A stretch of DNA of 64,000 nucleotides from Malurus cyaneus samueli (Eukaryota; Chordata; Aves; Passeriformes; Maluridae): the NCBI GenBank assembly GCA_009741485.1, contig CM019218.1, positions 38,397,804 through 38,461,803 of the forward strand, written 5' to 3'. This document shows, piece by piece, positions 11,730-25,409 of the stretch. The position numbers and the translations under genes are program-made. The notes below the pieces were generated by a model. The model made no database searches, was not told where the DNA came from, and saw only the letters and a list, made by a program, of their open reading frames with translations. Each line of letters opens with the position of its first letter. The first letter of the stretch is position 1.

Positions 11730-14700
11730 AATGGCTACTTTGAAGGAAACATTTACTTCTTTGTGTTTTAATCTACTTTAGTCAATTCTCTGATCACAAT
11801 GCACCAATATCATGTTTACAGTATGCTCTTTTCAGGTTGTGTTCAAAGACTTCCAATGTTTTGTGAATCTTCTGTTTCAGCCATTATCTTATTTTCTATT
11901 CTTTTCCTTCATACTTTATTTCCATTGGTTCTGTATCATACCAAAATGCCATATGTAAATCTCTTTTGCATTGTCCCTTTCTCAAATAGTGCCTTGACAA
12001 CTGCTGTTGTCAAATCCCATATTCATTTTGGGTTTATTTTTAAACTCTCTGGAGATTTTGAACTTCAACATTTCTGGCCCTAATTAAATGACTTTAATAA
12101 AGCCATCCACATATGAAAATGTGCTAAATGATTTATCTCAGGAGCATTATGCAGCTGCAGCACTTCATCTCTTTCTCTAGACAGAGTCCTAAACCAACAA
12201 TCCCAAGAGGGCTTCCAGCAGCCAAAATATAAATCCACATTCTGGGGAATGTGAATGGATGGAATTTTGTGAGCACATTACTTGTGGGGAATGTTGTTGA
12301 GATTTTGGGATATATCTGTATTTTAATTAATATGTCCTACATTCTCTTCTGTGAGAATGGCAAAACCCCACTATTTTAATGAGCTCCCATAGCTTCTTTT
12401 CCAGGTAAGTGATAATGTCCAGAGACAAAATTCAACAGATTAAGTCCAGGGAATCATAAGGAAATGTCTGGTTAATGGATCTGATTTTGTGTAACTGGGA
12501 GCATAGCTGACATATGTGAAGAAACTGTAATAGAAACTTAAAGACAGAACACTACTTTATGTGGGATTGAAAGGCACTCTGGCAGTAGCAGGGAAACAGA
12601 AAAAAGGTATCAAGATGAGTTTAGGAGATGCACGTGAACAGAAAGGTAAGACAGTTTCCAGTGATGAGGTCAAGAAGCTGTGAAGTGCTGGAAGGAGAAT
12701 GGTGATGTGTTCGAACAAACTTTCACTAAGCTCTGAAGATGAGGAAAATGGGAGTGAAGTTGAAGCAAAGGAGAATTAAGGTTGAAGAAAAGCACCGTTT
12801 TTTTGTGTGTTGGTTTATTTGAAACACATATTTTTACTTAGATATTGGTTTATGTTTTCCTCAGATTTTCCAAGATAAAATATTTTTCAGCAGAAATTGT
12901 AACAGAATTATATTCTTTAAAAAAATATACTCCTTTGCAGCTGAAAAAAAGAGAAGGTTTCTGTAAATATTGTCACTGAAAACAGTATGGATGTAGTTTT
13001 CCAACAGAGAAAAATGGTTAAGATCCACAAATAATTAAACCTTCTCAAGGAGTGAAGCACAGTGCCTGAGCTATGCGAGGGAAGAAAGAAATTGGAGCAC
13101 TAGAAACAGGACTTCAGTTGTTGGGCACAGGTGTATGGTCCTCTTGCTGACTGCAACCAAGCATTCAAAAGTCCTTGTTCTCCAGTAGCAAAAGGACAGA
13201 GGTGACTTTGTTCCATTGCTGATAACTGGAGACTTCTTCTGTAGTTCACTTGGGAAAAGATTTTGGTTTTGGACCAAATGCTTGTTTGAGCATGCTTTAA
13301 TTACAAAGGGGTTAATCTGCCTGACAAGCAGGATTGATAAACCTAAGGATAGACCACAGCACTTGTGGTTTGCAATGTCAAGTTCAATATTGGCATGCAT
13401 AAAGTATTATTACCAGGGAGCTGCTTGCTGATGTGGCTAATTGTTTGACTAACAAATTGTTTGCTAACAGCAAAGCACAGAAGTAAGAGATGGAAAGTTC
13501 CCAGCTGCAAAGTAATAATTGATCCAAATCAGTCAGTTGGGTCTACATGAAGAATCAAGATCATAACTCATATCTCAATTTGCTGTATCTGTTTCAAAAA
13601 CTGCTCTATTTTAATATGTAAGTTTCTGTATAAAAAATGTGATCTGTATTGAAGTCAGCTTTGCTTTACTTTTCATTGCTGTTTATTGTATCTGAACAAT
13701 ATATTTCAGGTTCTATTTCAGTGAAAATCTTAGGTGTGTTCATCTAAACAAATTTACCTTGAACGCAGGAGTCAAACTTAACAAAATTTTGGCAGGAAAA
13801 CAAGGTGTTAACGTTGTCCACCTGCTGACAAGCTCTTGCAATAGGTGAAAAATAAGTTTTCCTCAGCTGTCTCAGTTCTGGTTAACTTTATTTTGTTCAG
13901 AGTGTCTCTATTCACTTTAAAAATGGGGAGGCAATATCTGTAAAATCCAAGGTGTTCAGAGCCTTGAAGTGAAGCCAAGGTCTGTTCTTCCAGAGAGTAA
14001 CCAAGGAACATGGAGGTCTCTATCAGCATCATCTTCCCTCGCCCTTTACCTGCCTTCCTAATGTTTCGCCTGACTTTCAGGATTTTAGAAAAATTTAATG
14101 ATCAAGCACAATATTTCAGAATCTTCTGACTGGAAGATTCATAAAGTCACCTCTTCAGGCCCAAAATATTTAATTTAGACTCTTATGAAGCTTTTTCCCA
14201 CATTGTATAAAGCATCTTGTGGGTCAGAATCTTCAGAACTTAAATATTCTTGATCATTCCTTGGTTTTCTTCTGAATAAAAAGATTTTTTAATTTCCCCT
14301 TGCTGGCCTTCATTTGTCTATCTGCTTCCATAATTTCTACAGGAGTTGTGATTTGTTTTATGAACTGGCTTTGTCTGGGCTGCTTCTGTTTTGAGAGCAT
14401 TTTGTTCTGGCTTGCTGTGTTGCCTAAACCATTCCTTGTTCTTTGATGATATTAACAAATTGAGCTGCCTCACTGGACTGACTTTTGTCCTCATTTATTT
14501 CAGAGAGCCTTTTGGACTGAAATCTCCAAGCCCATCACAACTGCCATTGTAAATCATGTTGACAGTCAATTACAAGGTGGACTATGTATTCGAACAAGGC
14601 CAGCTTTGAAAGCCCGACTGTTTCTAATACACTTACAGACCTGAAAATGCTCTTCATTTGCTGGACACAGCCTACTGTGTGAACAGCTGGTGCTGGTGTG

Positions 14701-16082
14701 GTGTAAAAGGTCAGCAGAACTTTAAGAGAACTTGGAGGAGTTTAGTCAAAACAGTAAGAAAAGTATTACCTGCCTCCCAAGGAATAAATCTTTGTTGGTG
14801 GGGATGCTAATTTTTATGAAGCTTTATTTTATTTGATGCATTAACACTTTCACTGCTAACAGAGAGCACACAGGCTGAGATGTAACAAAGTGTTTCAGAA
14901 AAGCAGGGCACACTGGAGTACATGGGAAGCTTGTGATCCATGAAGAGATGCACAATTTGTGATATGGGCGTATGTGTCTGTGAGTAAACTCCAGTTAGCA
15001 CTTGGCATCATTTAATTCCTCTCCATTTGGCAATTCATCTGGTGTTCTCCCTTCTGCTTCATTTCCCAGAATAAAGTTAAGGACCTGTCTTCAAGTGTAC
15101 AAAAAAGAGGGATCTTAGACTGCACAATGACCATGTTCCTAATGCATAAGAAATGAAAGTAGTTCTGTCTGATTTACCATTCTGTTATGGCCACCAAAAA
15201 TCTGCAGAGATGTAAAAACAGCATTGGCTGGATAATTGCTGCAGAAAGCATACCATGGTACTCAGTATGGGCCTTCCTCATGAAAACTGCTCCAATGAGG
15301 TGGTGTGTTTAACTCTGTGTAACCTTGTATTGAAAAAGTTCTGACAAAAGCAAGGAAAACAGCTCTTACTTCCAGGAAGAAGCAAGGAAAACAACTCTTA
15401 TGATGCAGTCAGTCTAGCCCAGGTGTGGTGGCACATGTGAAATGAATATCCTGAACAAGTCTTTCTGTCAGTCTTCCAGGTTATGGTGGCAGTAAATCTG
15501 CTGATTTGATTTGAACAATAATAAGAACAATATACGATAATCTAAAGAGAGAATAATTTTCTGAGCTAATGGGAGAAAGAAAAGATTAATTTTTGTCAAA
15601 TATGACTGTTGAAGCAGTTGAGGAATCTTTTCTTGCCTTGGGAATCAACATATACTCTATGACTCAAAGACCTGGACTAGAAATAAAAACAGAAGTCACA
15701 ACTCACATGTTACTCTTATGTTACAAGCAATCCTCTCTCCCTGGCCTGCAGGAACTTCAACAGCACAAGGCAAAGCACAGGAAATGATGTTGTGAAGAGT
15801 GTACCAGGACTAGCAAGGAACAAGCCTGTCTCCATCTGCTCCTGTGGCCCCTGCTGCTCTTTGGGAACATCCTGTCTCTCTATTGGCTCAGTCTGGGGCA
15901 GAACTGAACAGAAAATACACCACGGTGTTGAAACCCGATGAACTGCAGCAGATACAGATAGCAGAATGTTTAAGTACTGCTCTTCAGATGCTCTTCAGGT
16001 GCACTGACCTGTCTACCCTCTCCATCTCTACCCAGTGCATCTCCTGCTGGCCCTGGCATCAAACTGGAGGGGGATTCATTGA
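11729..16082. other. Unique non-coding DNA with small tandem duplications
   Basis: No gene is recognised. Small duplications are visible: AATTGTTTG(A)CTAAC twice at 13439-13453 and 13455-13468, and a 20-base near-repeat at 15349-15400. The stretch 15840-16082 directly follows, in element orientation, the ORF1 stop of the CR1 relic at 16083-16425. It may be more of the same element, but I could not match it. Confidence 0.5.
15349..15400. repeat. Local tandem duplication, 32-base period
   Basis: AGCAAGGAAAACAGCTCTTA at 15349-15368 recurs at 15381-15400 with one mismatch (G to A), 32 bases apart. The intervening bases are partly alike (TTCCAGGAAGA). It is a simple local duplication in non-coding DNA. 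Confidence 0.85.
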
Positions 16083-16425
16083 GACTGTCCTCTCACATCA
16101 ACTTTTTAAAACCCCACTTCACCATCTTGGCAAGCCTGTGAGTGAAGATGCTCTTCCCTTTCTGTGACAGGGGGATCCCATCCACCCCCTCAGCAGACCA
16201 AGTTTTTCAGAAAAATTCCCATGGTCTCAGTAGCCAAATCTCTGACTGCTGCACCTATCCTGTAACTGCTTGTTGAATCTCCAGACTTGACTGACCCTTT
16301 CAAATGCCTTTCCTTTGACTGGAAAGTGTTAAAAACACTAGCTGTGCTTCTGAGTCCTTTACCACCATTCTCAGAGCTTTGTAATCCTTGAAACACCTCA
16401 GACTTGCCCTGGTTTATATAAAATG
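16083..16425 (-). mobile_element. CR1 LINE relic, end of ORF1 SGNH-esterase domain
   Basis: On the minus strand, pieces of a LINE ORF1 esterase (SGNH hydrolase) domain can be read across several frames. In order these are FKDYKALRMVVKD then AQLVFLTLSSQRKG; FNKQLQDRCSSQRFGY, stop, DHGNFSEKLGLL; and DGIPLSQKGKSIFTHRLAKMV followed by WGFKKLM and a TGA (plus 16093-16095). This matches the usual order in CR1-type ORF1: 'DYKALG…GAQVVFSSILP', then 'N.WL..WC..QGFGFYDHG', then 'DGIHLT..GK.I'. In the last block the normal D-x-x-H catalytic pair of SGNH hydrolases is D-G-I-P, so the histidine is lost. There are at least two frameshifts and one internal stop. The copy is dead, and both ends are truncated or unrecognisable. 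Confidence 0.8.
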
Positions 16426-19400
16426 AGTTGTTAATTATGACAAATGGAGAGACAAAAATATTAAATCCAAATTACTACACGGTGTAAAAGCTAAAAGTAC
16501 TGGCAGTGTATAGTTATTATAATGCATTATATCAAAGCAATTATATTCAATCTAGAACAAATAAACCATTATTAAGCACAGATTGATCTCACTATACCAA
16601 TGTTGTTGGGCGTATCTCTTTCATTCAACTTCAAGGAGTATCCTTGAAGGGCTGTCCCAACTTCAAGGACAGAGAACTTCATACACACACTCCAAGAAGG
16701 AATATGTTCAAAAAACCTTTCATATGAAAGTGGCCTGAACTTTTATGGTATAAAGGGATATGACTGCCTGCCATCATATCAGGTTAGCTTGTCAGTTTAC
16801 CTGCCAAATCTTCGTTTCAGTATCAGAGTGTTAAGTGGGAGTTGATAAATCAGATTGGTTTTAGTATAATTCAGCACCAAATCCAGCGTGACACTCCCTC
16901 TCAGTCCACTGATAGCCTTGTAAATTGGGTGTTGTCTGAGCTGTTTGACCATATTCCAGGGCAGAGCATCCTGCTGCAGCGAGCAAAGTCTGCTGCTCTG
17001 CATGCTGCAAACTGCTTATGTAATTGTTATAAGACTCACAACAAACAGCAACTATGCAAGTGGATCACAATTTTTGAAGAGGCTGTGCACAGAAAGATCT
17101 CTGGAAATATTACTTCCACTATTTGACATCCCAGAAAGAAAGGATGCCAGTAAGCTAGAATGAGATCAGATAATAAAGGGAAGAAGAAAATTGCTTATTA
17201 ATGAAAAAGGGAGGAAATATATATACAGACTCATTCTGGAATCTTTCTACAGTGGTAGCTTTTTATAATTAAAAATAAGGAATATGAGAAACACACATGC
17301 CTCTGGATAGAGTCTCAGGGTTGCCTTGTGTTTTTCTTGTCCCCATATATGTTTTAGATAAAACTAATGAATTTCACTTTTTCTTCATCTGAGTATTTCA
17401 TGGCTCCAGCACTGTTCTCCACCTTCACCTTATGTTAAAAGTTTTTTTTCCTTTCTTTGGTCATTCACATAAAATCATAGATAGTGTTCTATGACAATAA
17501 ATGCTCACCAGTCCTCTGACACTTGCTCTGACATTCTTTTTCTGCTGCTTTTATATACTTACATTTTCATTCACAGCTCATTTATACCAACATGAATATT
17601 TCCAATGTTAATATTTCTGTAACAGGTTTCTTGGATGAATGGCAACATCAGTCACTTTAAAAGTATACATTACCAAAGAGTGAAATTTATTCTTGTGCAG
17701 AGAGCCACTGGTAGCTTTAGGTACCACTCGAGTCCCCTTGTCACAGTAGAAGAACTCACTGGGACTTAGGCAGAGAGAAAAGTGAGATTCATTCAATAGC
17801 CCTACTTTGGCTCTCGGATCTGGAGGAGGGGGAGAAACAGTAACTTTTAAGTATGACTAAGAGGTGAGAAAGAAAAGGGCTTTCACATTTAGTTGACAGC
17901 ACCCCTGGTGCTGCGGCATGGCTGTGACAAGACTGCTGCAAACTGCGTGGTCAGGTAAGATATGAGGATGGTCCATTTGTGATTGCTGCCAGCTTCTGAG
18001 CTGTTTGAACCCTCCCTTTGAACTACCTCTGCATTATTCCCTTTACTTCAACTGCATTGCCAGATTTAATGAATATCACCTAATATCTTGCTGGGGAGGA
18101 AGAGTGTGAAAACAGTATGTTTGCAAATTTGATTTAAAGTTTCAGTCAGTTTATAGCATGGACCATCTGGCAGACATGTTATGGGATTTTCTTTTGTGCT
18201 TGTGATTTATAGACCTCTTAGGTATCTAAATAGTGTGCCAGCTCAACTTTCTTAAACAAAGTGATCTTTATAGGTATCTAGAGTTTAAAATGGGCCAGCG
18301 TATAACTGCACCTTATACTGGCATTTAATTTTCAAAGTCTGAATTGTCTATGCACTTAGAGTTTTTTAAGACCTTTTTTAAGGAACAGTAAAGATACTCA
18401 TCCAGATTTCTTTCCCTTTTCTTGGTTCTTTTCTCTACATCCCACTTTATTTTCTAGATTACAATAATAATGAAGACAAACCAAGCATCTTTTCAAATAA
18501 TTAAATTTTTGATCAAACTTCATGGAACAGTGACCCCAAATTCATACAAAGTTCTTTTTCTTCCCTTCTCTGTGTAAGGCACCTTGTTTCATGGAAGAAG
18601 TGGGTGTGCTAGGTAAAGCAGTGGTGCTATCTATGATGCTGAGGTGGGGATGCAGGCAATAAATCCCATGGAAAAAAGTAGACTCCAAAATCTGTCTCCT
18701 TCACTGCAGGGGAATGCATCTTTTGGACAAAAGATGAAATGTAGGCCTTTTTCCATGATCTTTCTTTTGATCTTTTCCTGTTTTTGAAGAGATATTCCAA
18801 TGCTGCTGTCACTATTTTGCTTTAGGCAAAGTTCTTTCCATGCTCAGCAAATAGAATTGGATTGTGACCCTTGACAGTCTGCCTTCTATTCCCCCACTGT
18901 CTCTCAAGCATATCAAACTCAGGACCTAGAAAGAATTATTTTCAAATTTACAGTTAAGTGTAAAATTGATTTTTAATCCCCTAGTCTTTACCAATCTCAC
19001 CTGAATTTGCCATAAATCTAAGGGATCATTTGATTTTAGACAAGGCTCATTATTTGGAATGAACAACTGTGCACTTGGTCAGCTCCATGCTTCTTTTAAT
19101 ACTGTTTTAATACAACACCACCATTGTAATGCTCTTTGTAGGAATTAAGCAATAAAGAGACATTGAGTTCAGTTTCCAAACAAGAAGAAACCCATTCCAA
19201 ATAATTACACACAAGCTGTGAAATATGTGCCCTGCCGTCTATTCCACTCATTTTCACCTAAGTATAAATGAATATGGGTATCCATTGATTCCTGAGGGTT
19301 CTCTGAGTAGTAGGCACATTTTCATGACTGTTAACTTTATCTGAAGCACCAGAATAGATGTATAGAGAAGGAAGAGGAAAAAAGCAAAACCAAAAATCTA

Positions 19401-22400
19401 CCTTAAAACTGACAGACAATTTCTTTATGAAATTTTCCCTTCTGTGTAATTATTCCATTTAAGAAGTACGGAAATGTCAAAAAATTCAGTTGTAGCATTC
19501 CGCTTTCATGATTAATAAAATAATTGGGTGGGGTTTTTTGTGGGTTGCTTTTGATTTGGTTTTTTTTTCATTCTAAAAATTTTGTACAGAGCTATTTTAA
19601 CTGAAAGAAGATATGATATACTTTACTATTAGATATCCCTTGAAGAAATTGGCTGCTCTAAAGATCAAGAAGTTAATGATATTTTGTCACACGGCAAGGT
19701 GACTTTTAGATAATTCAGCAGTTTGTGATAATATTGTAGATGATTATATTTCCTTCCTGAGGCTTTATATTGAATGGATAAACATTTATGGGCAAGAAAA
19801 GTCTTCTTCAGTTTCAAAGTTTTTTCTTTGTTCTTTATGGCAATGTATTTCAATTATAACAGTGACAGTGTCTTATGACAGTGTTTTTTCTTGGCTTTTG
19901 TTGCAAATGATTCTTCCTGGTGGAGGCAGCAGCATAAACCCTCTGTGCCTCATACTGGAAAATGCCATAAGACACAGACCTTGAGCTCCACGTATGGAGC
20001 CAGGGGAAAGTTGAATTCGCTTTCCCATTCACGAAAACAGGAACATCCCAAGTTTATCAACTTAATTGTAGGTAATTGCCTCTGAACCTGGGCTGGGCTG
20101 TAGTGCCCAGGAGCTCTATGCATGTGTGTGCTCTGATGTACAGCGTAATTCAGTCATGATGAAAAGCTGTGGTACGAATGAATAAAATCTTTCACCCTGT
20201 GCTCAGAGTTAATTTCATGCATTAGAGACACAATCTGCTTATGAAGTTCCTGATTATTCCTTCTGAATTTCTAAACTGTTTTATGGCATTTCTTACTCAT
20301 GGACATGAGAGACAAATTAGGTGTTACCTGCTGTATAGAGACCAAAGACCCTGATGAACTGGAGACTTCAGTGATGGAGATCCTGTGCTGTTGTCTTGGG
20401 TCCTGAACCTGCACACTGCCTTGCAGATCTCCAACCCTAGTTCAGACAGGGAGCTGAGGAGAGAAAAAAGGGTGTTTTTGCTGTAGCACATACCTGGCAT
20501 ACATAAATGCCCCAGAAATTATCATCTCCTTTGAAAGGATAGATGCTGACAGCCGGTGCTAAAGAAAATGATTTACTTATCTGAGTAGATAACAGCAAAT
20601 GCCTTGCAAAGAGCTGTACAGGTCCAGGTCTAAAGATACTGCAGCTGTAATAGAGGGATGAAAATGCATGAGGTATGTTAATTGAGCAATAAATGAAATG
20701 TATGATTAAATGAAGAGGTAACCTTTCTAAGGTAGTCCCTCTTAATGTGTGTTACTTTGCATTATGCCTTCGGGCTTTTCTACACAAGAAAAATAAGCTG
20801 AAGTAAGGTCATGTTGTGTTCTGTTAACTCTGACCTAAAGATGACTGCTTTGCTCGTGCAGTTGTGCTGCAATATTTTATGCCTCAAATGAGCAGGTCAA
20901 GGGGTAGCCTTGACTCCCTGCAGACTCAGAGTGATCACAGAAATAGTGTTTTCTACCACATGTGCTTCTGCCTTACCCACTGCCTGCATGTACCACCACA
21001 ATCTCTCACATGCAGCAGGCAGCAGGCACTTGGGTGAAGCACATGACTGTGAGTAAGAACAACAGCAGGTGGTTAATTCACACTCCTGGGATTCCTCCCA
21101 GAAGAATTGGGGCATGGCTAGGAAATATGTAGGGAAATTCCCAGTCTGTTTCACCTCTCTGAAGATCAGAAAAATAATGTGAATACTGGCAGCTTTACAG
21201 CTACTCACATGTCCAGAATCTATAGTGCTGAAGAACAGGGGGTTGAGAATATTGTTTCCCTTCTTGATGATGGTCTGATATTACAGGTACCATGAATATA
21301 TAGCTTTTCTGGCAGACAGTTGTCTCACAGCTTTTGGAGTTTTTGGTTGCATTCTGTCTCTGTAAGGGATTTTTTGCCATTTGACTTTTGGACTTAATTA
21401 GGATAATGCAATGCCCTTATATGGACCTCTGACAGCCTGTCCTGTGCTCCCTAGTTTGGAAGGAATTTTTCTTCCTTCTGCTAGTGAGGTCCTCTGTAGT
21501 TCTTTGGATGATGTGTGCTTCCCCATGCCTGAATAGATAACTGCTGGGATCTCATGAATGTTGCTGGTATAAGTTGAAGCTGTCCTGCTCTTCTCTGATT
21601 AGCTGTCTACAGGTACTGTTGTACCTGTTCCTACAGCATCCACCATTTGCCATTTGCCTTAGTGCACGGGTTACTCAGTGAATTCCACCTGCTTGCCATA
21701 CCCACGTTTGGACACTGTAGCTCATCTTATGTTTGGCGTTTTCTGCTCTTCCTAAGTGTATGTGCTCACATGCTCCACAGGCACTCTGTGCTAAAACTGA
21801 GGAGGATTAAGGTAATTCAATCTGCAATCCAGTTGTGATGCTGAGGAAGAGCCGAGCCAGATAAGCATAGCATAGTCTCCATTGCTCTGTGATATGAGGT
21901 AGGCACCCTTTGTAGTAGGTTTAAAAAGACATTGGTAATGAAGTGGCAGGGCCACTGCTGCATGATAAACACTCATATCTTGCAACTGTATGAAGACTTG
22001 TACATGATCTCTCAGCTTTATGAATCACAATTGTATTCACTCTGCCTTGTTCCTGCTCTGGTCCAGGTCCCGGTATCCCTTTTAGCCTTGCCAGGTGTGG
22101 ACCCACTCTATAGCAGCTGGGCAGGCTGGGGGAGCTCAGAGCACCAGGAATGGGATAAATGCTGGTGTGGCCGGTCATGCAGAGTTCACCGACTTCTGAC
22201 TGCAGTGCCTCAGATTAAAGCTGCACCAAGGTCAGTCAGAGGGGCTCAGAGGGATGGGAAGGGAGATCAGACTGAAGGCAGTAAAAATTATTTGGGAGCT
22301 GTCCTTTGAGTATATATGAGGACTTTAATTTACAGCCAGTAAGTGGAGCTAAAGCTCCGTGAGAGATTATTCCTTTAAAAAACATATGGTTAAAAATTGC

Positions 22401-25383
22401 TGATGGAACTTTTTTCTCCCCATTTCCTTGTATTTATTTAGTGCTTTTGTTGCACATAAACAGTCACACTGCTGGGAGCTCATGGTGCGAGCTCTTAACT
22501 TTTCTGTTTCATTCCTTGAGTCATAGACAGAACACAGGATCTTTGCTGCATTGACTGTGCAGTTAGCTCTTTCCCCTGTTATTTGTTTGGTTTGCAATAG
22601 TTCTCCTTGCTAATTTCACACACAAATTTCCCCTGTCAGTTAAACACAAAATAATTGCATTTGTGTGCATGTGAGTAGTCATGTTTGCAAGGGGACTTTC
22701 ATACTCTTATTAATCTAATTAAATTAATTTCCTCAGTGGCAGTATTGTGTCCGAGCTTTTGAGGAAAGCTGTCCATTGGCTACATTGTTATTGAGTATTG
22801 CAGTTCATGTACAACATCTAATGCCTGTGTCTAGAGCTTGTAGTTGCATCCCTCTAGATCCCCTGCATTTTCTCCCATAATTAGGAATACTTCGCAATTG
22901 CACTTACTGGTCTGGATTATTTTATTCTGTTATTCAGCTTGTCTCCTGTTTACAAATATTAGCCACTCATTTGAAAGATTTAGGCAGGGAAGTTCTTAGA
23001 CCTATGTGTACCTTTAGATATTGGTTCTGTGCAATAGATTCCAATGGGAGTAGTCATAAAACCAAAATTAGGAATGTGATTGAGTGCTTCTGTGGATCTA
23101 GGTCATTGATAATTCACCTGTATAACTAAAAACCCAGTTCAACAGTGGACAATCAGAGAGACCCAGGCAGTTCTATGATGTTTTTTTTTTTCAAAATCCA
23201 CTAACAATAATACAAGTTCTTTGCTGAATAAGTGCAGACTTTTTTTTCCCCCCTAAACTGGGCTATTGCTTGAAGCCACAGAATGTATTTTATTGAGTGC
23301 AGCTCAATACTGATTTTGACAAACTCTTGTTTCACTACTGCCACGGCTGGCCATTTAACTTGAGTTCTTGGCCTGTGTTCTGGGAAAACAATGACTACAG
23401 GACAGCCCAGATCTGTCATATGCTTTTGCAGCAACTCATGTCTGACATCAGTAGACCCATAATCCATTGGATCTGGCTTTTCATTTATTGAATCTGTAAA
23501 GAAAGCTCTTACTATTCTATAAAGTTTCAGTGTGACCCATTAAGCATATTTTGGTGACATAGGAGAGGAAGGAGAGGTCTGTGGAGTGTTAAAGAAGAGA
23601 ATTTCTGGTGGTTATTTTTTCCTTAAAGTTGACTAATTCACCAGTTGATGTAGACATTCTGGATATTTTCTTCTGGGTTCCTTTCCACTGACAGTGGGGA
23701 AGATATGTCAAAATCATTACACAAACATGCATGCTTGCATCCCTAAAATATCTAGGAATAAACATTTTTGGCAGTAGAGTAACACTGGGGCAAGCACCAC
23801 ATCTGTTTGAGATGTGTGAGGATGGAAAAGAGGACTGGCATTGCAGGGTGAGGTTCTGCCAAAGGCACTTTTAAATGAGAATATTTTTCTGCCCATATAA
23901 ATGATGTATTAAATCAAGTGAGAACGTGCCTGTCCCTGCTGTGTGCTCCATCCACAGCTGTGCCTATAGCAACACAGATAAAGGATGTGTGGGGGCATCT
24001 ATTCCTTTGCCATTCACTGGAGAGAGCCCCACAGGGGCGACTGGGCAAGCTCAGTGGAGATGGCAGCAGTTTCAGCAGCACCTTGCCAGAGTCAACAGAA
24101 GAACAGAAATAGTTTTAGAAGGCTCTTGTTTGATGTGGCTATCTGAAGAAGTGATCTTTCAGCATAACCAAGTCAAACTGGGAGGTGTTTCAGAAACACT
24201 AAGGTGATAGTATTAAAACACGAGGGTCTGAAATTTTTGTGGGGTAATTAGAAAGCATAATTTTATTTTGAGAATTAAAATTCTTTCTTTCTCATCCATT
24301 TCTGAAGACTGAGGTAGCCAAAATGATTCAGGGGTTAGTTTTCATGAAAAGATGGAATTATGTCAGGTATGAAACTCTTTAGAAGTTTGCTTTATTTTCT
24401 CAATAGAGGTTTAAAGCCATGTCTATGCTTTTAATACTTTCCGCCTTCCTGATATGCTTCATTTTCCCCTGGAAATTTCTAATACAAGCACTGGCTGTGA
24501 ACAATTGCTTTAAAATATGTTTTGACTTGTTCAGTACACCACTCAAGCCCTCAAACAAAACCTTTTCCCCTAGACCAGTTTTATCTTCTTGAAAATGACT
24601 GTGCATTTAAGCTTTTTCCAGTGAGGAAAGATGATTGGGGCATCATCTGATTGTCACTTCCATCACAGTTTTGTGCACTCAAAGCACTCGCAATACTCTG
24701 CCAGCTCTGGATTGGCACTTCTATTGCCTCTAACGGCTGTTTGGGCAGGCATCAAAATCACTTCTTAAACTGCTGCTCCCACACCACGAACCTTTGTCCC
24801 TTTTCAGACCATTTCACCGAAATCCGAGAAAAGGGGCTGATTGTTACGAAGTGTGAGACAAGTGCAACATGTACTTGTAACGAGTGAGCATCTGTAGACA
24901 GTGGCAGGCAAAATGTCACCGGCCTCCAGACTGGCATTCCCTCTGCCAAGGTGTGCCACTCACTGCCAAGGTTAGTCGCTACCTTAAAAGCACAGGTTCT
25001 AATAAATTCCAGTTTTGAACAAACAACCTCTCATTATTTTTAATGTGCTGTCAGTACAACACAATACTCTATGTGGCCAGGCAATGTACTACCTTTTTCC
25101 TCAATGAATAAATCTCCTGAACTCAGTTGCCCCAGTGCATGCAGAGACATAATTATTACCTGCTATTTCTGTGATAAGAATTTGTAGACTCCTAAGAGCC
25201 CAGGGTATTTTCTGGTTGCTGCTCTGTGAACACACTGACACACCACAAAGATGGTACAAAGGAAAACATAGGGAATGGAGGACAGGAGGAGCAGGAAGCT
25301 TGACAGCAGCGTTCAGAGTTTGTACCCTCCAAGCTAAATTTTAAACATTCAGTCAAATAGAGTTTTTATAACACTATATCCTG
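16426..25383. other. Unique non-coding DNA
   Basis: No gene, RNA or recognised transposon. Features that stand out are a small inverted repeat at 16629-16649, an AT-rich homeodomain-like patch at 22705-22735 (CTTATTAATCTAATTAAATT), and a GC-richer stretch at 22030-22270 giving overlapping frames on both strands without a domain. Nothing else is supportable. Confidence 0.55.
16629..16649. repeat. Perfect inverted repeat, 9-bp stem, 3-base loop
   Basis: CTTCAAGGA, loop GTA, TCCTTGAAG. A third copy of the left-arm motif (AACTTCAAGGA) occurs about 30 bases downstream at 16659-16669, so the patch mixes inverted and direct copies of one short word. Confidence 0.85.
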
Positions 25384-25409
25384 TGCTTGAAGAGGCACCT
25401 CTTCAAGCA
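25384..25409. repeat. Near-perfect palindrome, 12-bp stem, 2-base centre
   Basis: TGCTTGAAGAGG, centre CA, CCTCTTCAAGCA. Pairing stops abruptly on the outside (G opposite G). No terminator, operator or RNA role is implied; it is in non-coding vertebrate-type DNA. Confidence 0.9.

Noticed and set aside
12705..12716. TGTTCGAAC resembling a tRNA B-box core (also TATTCGAAC near 14586)
   Set aside because: No A-box upstream at the right distance and no cloverleaf. Isolated matches.
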